Assembly (NCBI GenBank): GCA_021784615.1
Contig: JAJYHU010000225.1
Span: forward strand, 1 to 6,072
Direction of reading: 5' to 3'
DNA: 6,072 nt
Origin: Acidobacteriota bacterium
GTDB taxonomy: Bacteria > Acidobacteriota > Terriglobia > UBA7540
The translations under genes were made by a program, and so were the position numbers. How positions within the stretch are numbered: position 1 is the first letter of the stretch; each line of letters begins with the position of its first letter. The notes below the pieces were generated by a model. It saw nothing but the letters and a program-made list of their open reading frames with translations. It had not been told where the DNA came from and made no database searches. Shown piece after piece: positions 6,071 to 6,072 of this stretch.

Positions 6071-6072
6071 TC

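Overview
The window looks like chromosomal DNA of an Acidobacteriota bacterium. The strongest pointer is the gene at 4591-5748 (minus strand), which fits the 'VWFA-related Acidobacterial domain' family (TIGR03436-like). The other genes suit a free-living member of that phylum with moderately high GC. This assignment comes from recalled family resemblance, not from a search.

Layout, left to right. (1) 1-233: the tail of an IS5-family insertion sequence, ending in the transposase C-terminus and a likely right terminal repeat. (2) 240-303: a compact promoter region with a tandem direct repeat, a good -35/-10 pair, and a palindrome over the -10. It leads to efp (364-921), elongation factor P. (3) 971-1792, minus: a secreted protein of unknown function, convergent with efp. 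(4) 1809-2250: an intergenic stretch with traces of a decayed minus-strand reading frame and the probable promoter of the next gene. (5) 2251-2805: a 184-residue charged, helical cytoplasmic protein, followed 168 bases later by purH (2974-4524), which makes the last two steps of IMP synthesis. (6) 4591-5748, minus: the exported VWA protein, convergent with purH. (7) 5749-6072: its promoter, and divergently a possible 45-residue membrane peptide near the right edge.

The genes do not form one evident system. efp (translation of proline stretches) and purH (purine synthesis) are housekeeping genes. The two minus-strand genes encode exported proteins, each facing a housekeeping gene tail to tail. 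Only the 184-residue gene and purH lie in the same direction close enough to share a transcript. No RNA gene, CRISPR array, defence system or confident intrinsic terminator was found. I do not see a wholly new system. The most notable points are an EF-P with asparagine at the loop tip where a modified lysine or arginine is usual, and a VWA domain whose metal-binding residues appear to be replaced.
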